In this document: piece by piece, positions 6,969 to 8,982 of the stretch
Position numbering within the stretch: position 1 is the stretch's first letter
How the letters are laid out: every line of letters begins with the position of its first letter
Assembly (NCBI GenBank): GCA_025464735.1
Contig: JAODMX010000339.1
Location: 1-8,982 of the forward strand
DNA from: Frondihabitans sp.
GTDB taxonomy: Bacteria; Actinomycetota; Actinomycetes; Actinomycetales; Microbacteriaceae
Length of the DNA stretch: 8,982 bases
Reading direction: 5' to 3'
Notes under the pieces: model-generated
Told to the model about the DNA's origin: nothing
Seen by the model: only the letters and a program-made list of their open reading frames with translations
The model's database searches: none
Position numbers and translations under genes: made by a program

Positions 6969-8379
6969 TCAGCCGGAGGCCACTCGTGGAGTCGCAGTCA
7001 GCCGGGTCAGCGCGTGAAGAGCTTGGAGCGCGAGCGCGGTGAATGGGGCGGCGGCGGCCAGGTGCAGCAGCCGTCGGCGGCCGGTGCGGGCTGCCCGGGC
7101 GGGAATGGAGAACAGCCGCAGGCGTAGCCGCTTGGGCTCCCACCGGCGGGCCGGATGCTGGGTGAGGGGCGAGGGTCTGCGTCCAGGCGGTCAGGTCGCT
7201 GGCCAGCGCGACGATCGTGCACCAGATCTGGTTCTGGGCGAAGTCGTGCAGCGGCAGGTTGGCCAGCCCGGTGTCCTTGGCGCAGCGGATGCGGTCCTCG
7301 CATCGTGCCCGGCGGCGGTGCCGCAGCTCCAGGTCGGCGAGCTGTCCGCGGGTGGTGTTGGTGACGAAGGCGGTGATGCGCCCGTCGATGTCGGTGATGC
7401 GCAGCTGCGCGCCGGGGTGCGGGCGTTCCTTGCGCACGATCAGCCGCATTCCGGCCGGCCAGGAGGTGAGGGTGAACAGATCGGTGACCTCGGCGACCCA
7501 GGCGCCGGGACGGAGTTGACCGTCGGCGTCATAGGCCGGCCCCCACACCTCGGCCGGGATGGTCGCCAACTTCTGCTGGATGCTGGCCAGGTCCCCGGGC
7601 AGGGAGAACCCGACGGAGTAGGACAGCCGCCGGCGGGTCAACCACGCCAGCAACTCATGGGTGCCACCAGCGCCGTCGATGCGGATCAGCACCTTCTTCC
7701 CACGGGTGTGCCCGCCGGGCAGTTGGGTCAGTGCCGCGCGGAGCACCGCGATGTGATCGACGACGGTGTTGGAGCCGGCGTTGCCCGGCCGCAGCACGAA
7801 GGCCAGCGGCTCCCCGGTGCCCTGGGCCCCGTGGTCGCAGAAGGCCCACAACGGGTGGAAGCCGAACCCCCGCTTGAACGTCGGCGCCGCGGACTCCTTC
7901 TCACTGTGGGCGCCGACGAGGGTCGCGTCCACGTCGATGACCAGCGGCGAGGAGGCATCCGCGGCGTGGTCGGGGGCATGCTCGCCGGCCAGCGACCACG
8001 CCCGCGCCCGGGCCGCCGCCCGAGCCGTGTTGATCGCCGCGAGTGCGGCCGGGGCATCGGCGGCCAGCGCGTCGATGCACCGGGAGACGGTCGGATCGGA
8101 GGCCACCAGCCCGAACACCTCCGGGGCGGCCCGCAGCTGCGCGAGATCGGCCAGACAGTCCCCGCCGATCGCGAGACTTACCGCGAGATCGAGCACGATC
8201 TTGCCCGGGTCGTGGCGGGCCAGCGGCTTGCCCCGCGGCGTCAACGCCTCGGCCAGCGCGCTCGTGAGCTCGACTGCCTGCGCAGTCCTGAGTAGGACCG
8301 TGCTGCCGGCATGCGGCACGACACTCGACCCGGCGCCATCCACTGTTGAGGCCGGGTAGGGCCCGGTAGTCTTCTTCAC
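6969..8379 (-). pseudogene. IS1380-family DDE transposase with single-base frameshift
   Basis: The protein starts VKKTTGPYPASTVDGAGS, as IS1380-type transposases do. It shows VIDVDATLVGAHSEKE (first catalytic Asp, ~149-151), KKVLIRIDGAGGTHELL (second Asp), and RRRARCEDRIRCAKDTGLANL (Glu block), in the usual order. Near codon 403 the frame is lost. The minus strand reads GCC CCT C where removing one C gives LALTQHPARRWEPKRLRL. That shifted frame continues through the normal C-terminus (LHLAAAAPFTALALQALHAL) to TGA at 6969-6971, giving ~469 residues. So there is one extra base in the G-run 7166-7169 (plus strand). The unshifted frame runs beyond the element. GTG 8379 was chosen for homology and GGAG at 8390-8393, over the in-frame GTG at 8448. 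It is probably inactive in cis unless frameshifting or a sequencing error is involved. Confidence 0.88.
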
Positions 8380-8382
8380 CAG

Positions 8383-8452
8383 AAAGGTGCTCCGGTTCCT
8401 GCGAGGTTGTGGTCCTAGACAAACCTCATTCTCCCAGGTCAGGAGCACCTTT
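8383..8452 (-). promoter_or_regulatory. Inverted repeat that can mask the transposase ribosome-binding site
   Basis: AAAGGTGCTCC at 8383-8393 is the perfect complement of GGAGCACCTTT at 8442-8452, 48 bp apart. In a minus-strand transcript the downstream arm contains the transposase Shine-Dalgarno sequence (GGAG, 8390-8393) and ends 3 nt before the GTG. A transcript entering from outside the element would include both arms and hide the site. One starting between the arms would not. IS10 and IS50 use this logic against read-through expression. Confidence 0.5.
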
Positions 8453-8592
8453 CCTATATCTCGGACCGGACGATCACGGTCCGGCGCGAAAGCCCCGGGC
8501 TAGTTCGTAGGCGGGTGAGAAGGCCGGCGATGGCTACGGCGCGAGCCTGAGGCTGGGTGCCCTAAGTGGGCCGTTATGGGCCACACCAGCGG

Positions 8593-8817
8593 CTACTCGT
8601 CGATGCGCTCGGCCGCCGCGAGTAGGTCGTCGTGAAGCAGGTTCTGAGCCCCAAGGATCTCGACTCCAACGAGTCGGCCGCCTTTCCAGTCCATGATCAC
8701 CTCGCCTGGCGTTCCAGGAGGGGTTGGGCACTCCAGGTTCTGGCGGATGTCAGTGACGTCGTTGTCGGTGAGCGAGATGTAGGCGGCGTCGGCCTCTGCG
8801 TCGTATGTGACATGCAC
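8593..8817 (-). CDS. DUF2283 domain-containing protein, orphan
   Basis: A 74-residue protein matching DUF2283 over its whole length: VHVTYDAEADAAYISLTDND at the start, then VIMDWKGGRLVGVEILGAQ, ending LLHDDLLAAAERIDE. I chose GTG 8817 because family members begin with (M)-x-V/I-T-Y-D. The longer frame to 8898 would take its first residues from the adjacent IS3 end. DUF2283 genes often sit directly downstream of a DUF4258 gene, a pairing suspected to be toxin-antitoxin-like. No partner is present here: 44 bp upstream the IS3-family element begins, so a partner may have been displaced. Molecular function is unknown. The Shine-Dalgarno sequence is weak. Composition is GC-rich, like the left operon rather than the cargo. 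Confidence 0.85.
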   Translation of the reverse strand: MHVTYDAEADAAYISLTDNDVTDIRQNLECPTPPGTPGEVIMDWKGGRLVGVEILGAQNLLHDDLLAAAERIDE

Positions 8818-8839
8818 GCCGCCAGCGTCCGGCAGCCGT

Positions 8840-8868
8840 ATGTGGCATGTCGCCCTGGGCTGTGTCAA
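8840..8868 (-). promoter_or_regulatory. Outward -35 hexamer at the IS3 tip, possible hybrid promoter for the DUF2283 gene
   Basis: The minus strand carries a perfect TTGACA at 8868-8863 within the IS3 terminus, directed out of the element. Seventeen bases further is CCACAT (8845-8840), a poor -10 without the TANNNT pattern. The geometry fits the known hybrid promoters formed by IS-borne -35 boxes, but the -10 is unconvincing. Confidence 0.25.
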
Positions 8869-8982
8869 GGATCCTGGACAGGTCCTCGGGTTGATCACGC
8901 TGCGGCGTTTGCCGCGGTTCGGTAGTCGGTGAGTGCTTCGAACGGCGTTCGGTAGCCGAGGGTCGAGTGCAGTCGCCGGCGG
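8861..8982 (-). mobile_element. End of an IS3-family insertion sequence, continues beyond window
   Basis: The plus strand begins TGTGTCAAGGATCCTGGACA at 8861, giving the TG...CA termini expected of IS3-family elements. This is followed by the 3' end of a transposase gene on the minus strand. The exact first base is 8861 or 8863, since both start with TG. The other end lies outside the window. Read outward on the minus strand, the tip presents TTGACA (8868-8863). Confidence 0.7.
8895..8982 (-). CDS. IS3-family transposase (rve integrase core), C-terminal 28 residues
   Basis: The minus-strand frame from 8981 reads RRRLHSTLGYRTPFEAL followed by TDYRTAANAAA and TGA at 8895-8897. The block R-L-H-S-T-L-G-Y-R-T-P is the hallmark C-terminal end of the IS3-family integrase-core protein (OrfB). 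The gene is cut by the window edge, so completeness and subgroup cannot be judged. It lies 34 bp inside the element's tip, the usual distance. Confidence 0.85.
   Translation of the reverse strand, partial: RRRLHSTLGYRTPFEALTDYRTAANAAA

Larger units (their letters stand above)
6798..8503 (-). mobile_element. IS1380-family insertion sequence, transposase frameshifted
   Basis: The element is about 1.7 kb. Its ends carry imperfect terminal inverted repeats: CTAGCCCGGATCTTTCG at 6798-6814, and CTAGCCCGGGGCTTTCG read on the minus strand from 8503. They match in 15 of 17 positions. CTAG is palindromic and occurs at both ends, so it may be a 4-bp target duplication (element then 6802-8499) or part of the repeats. 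Family members duplicate 4-5 bp. Subterminal hairpins lie at 6815-6829 (TGATC/GATCA) and 8466-8484 (CCGGAC/GTCCGG). It carries one transposase gene on the minus strand, convergent with the cargo cassette. Confidence 0.85.

Noticed and set aside
7039..8295. A 418-codon plus-strand open frame
   Set aside because: It lies antisense to the transposase, has an implausible Arg/Gly/Val-rich composition and no motif. It is a GC-rich shadow of the transposase frame.
6544..8448. A 634-residue transposase as a single long protein
   Set aside because: After the frameshift near 7166 the continuing frame is non-homologous and runs out of the IS into the antisense of the membrane gene. The true C-terminus is in the neighbouring frame, ending at 6969.
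8818..8898. Longer DUF2283 start at 8898
   Set aside because: The extra residues are encoded partly by the IS3 terminus and do not fit the family, whose members begin at the position of GTG 8817.

Overview
The window looks like an actinobacterial (high-GC Gram-positive) chromosome segment. The left-hand genes have strong G/C bias at third codon positions, overlap translationally (GTGA), and use GTG/TTG starts. The middle has a clearly different composition, with more A/T-ending codons and at least three TTA leucine codons in one gene. The right-hand end consists of insertion sequences. No genus can be named from this alone.

Left block (1-2294): a tight plus-strand catabolic operon. It holds the C-terminal two-thirds of a carbohydrate ABC-transporter ATPase (MalK/UgpC type), a fumarylacetoacetate-hydrolase (FAH) family enzyme, and an NAD-type short-chain dehydrogenase (SDR) whose start overlaps the FAH stop by 4 nt. 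An FAH plus SDR pair beside a sugar ABC transporter fits a non-phosphorylative deoxysugar pathway, such as L-fucose or L-rhamnose via 2,4-diketo-3-deoxy-aldonate. That substrate assignment is inference.

Scar (about 2295-3962): an orphan coding-like tail without a start codon, then the first ~90 codons of a GlcD-type FAD-linked oxidase that breaks off in its FAD-binding motif. About 1.2 kb without a convincing gene follows. It carries three short two-copy tandem repeats (period 10-11 bp), a tRNA-3'-end-like sequence, a perfect hairpin and possibly a decayed transposase. This reads as an old integration or rearrangement junction.

Central cargo (3963-6801): a plus-strand cassette of three genes I cannot match to any named system. 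They are a 595-residue protein with a PIN-nuclease-like N-terminal half, a 171-residue soluble protein, and a small membrane protein with about four TM segments that overlaps the preceding gene. The PIN-like gene seems to have a leaderless promoter. This is the best candidate here for an undescribed system, possibly defence or toxin-like, but no function is demonstrated.

Right block (6798-8982): an IS1380-family element inserted exactly at the stop of the membrane-protein gene. Its transposase has a single-base frameshift, and an inverted repeat can mask its ribosome-binding site. Next come an orphan DUF2283 gene and the end of an IS3-family element that runs off the window and presents an outward TTGACA hexamer toward the DUF2283 gene. 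The cargo is thus bounded by an integration-like scar on the left and stacked insertion sequences on the right.
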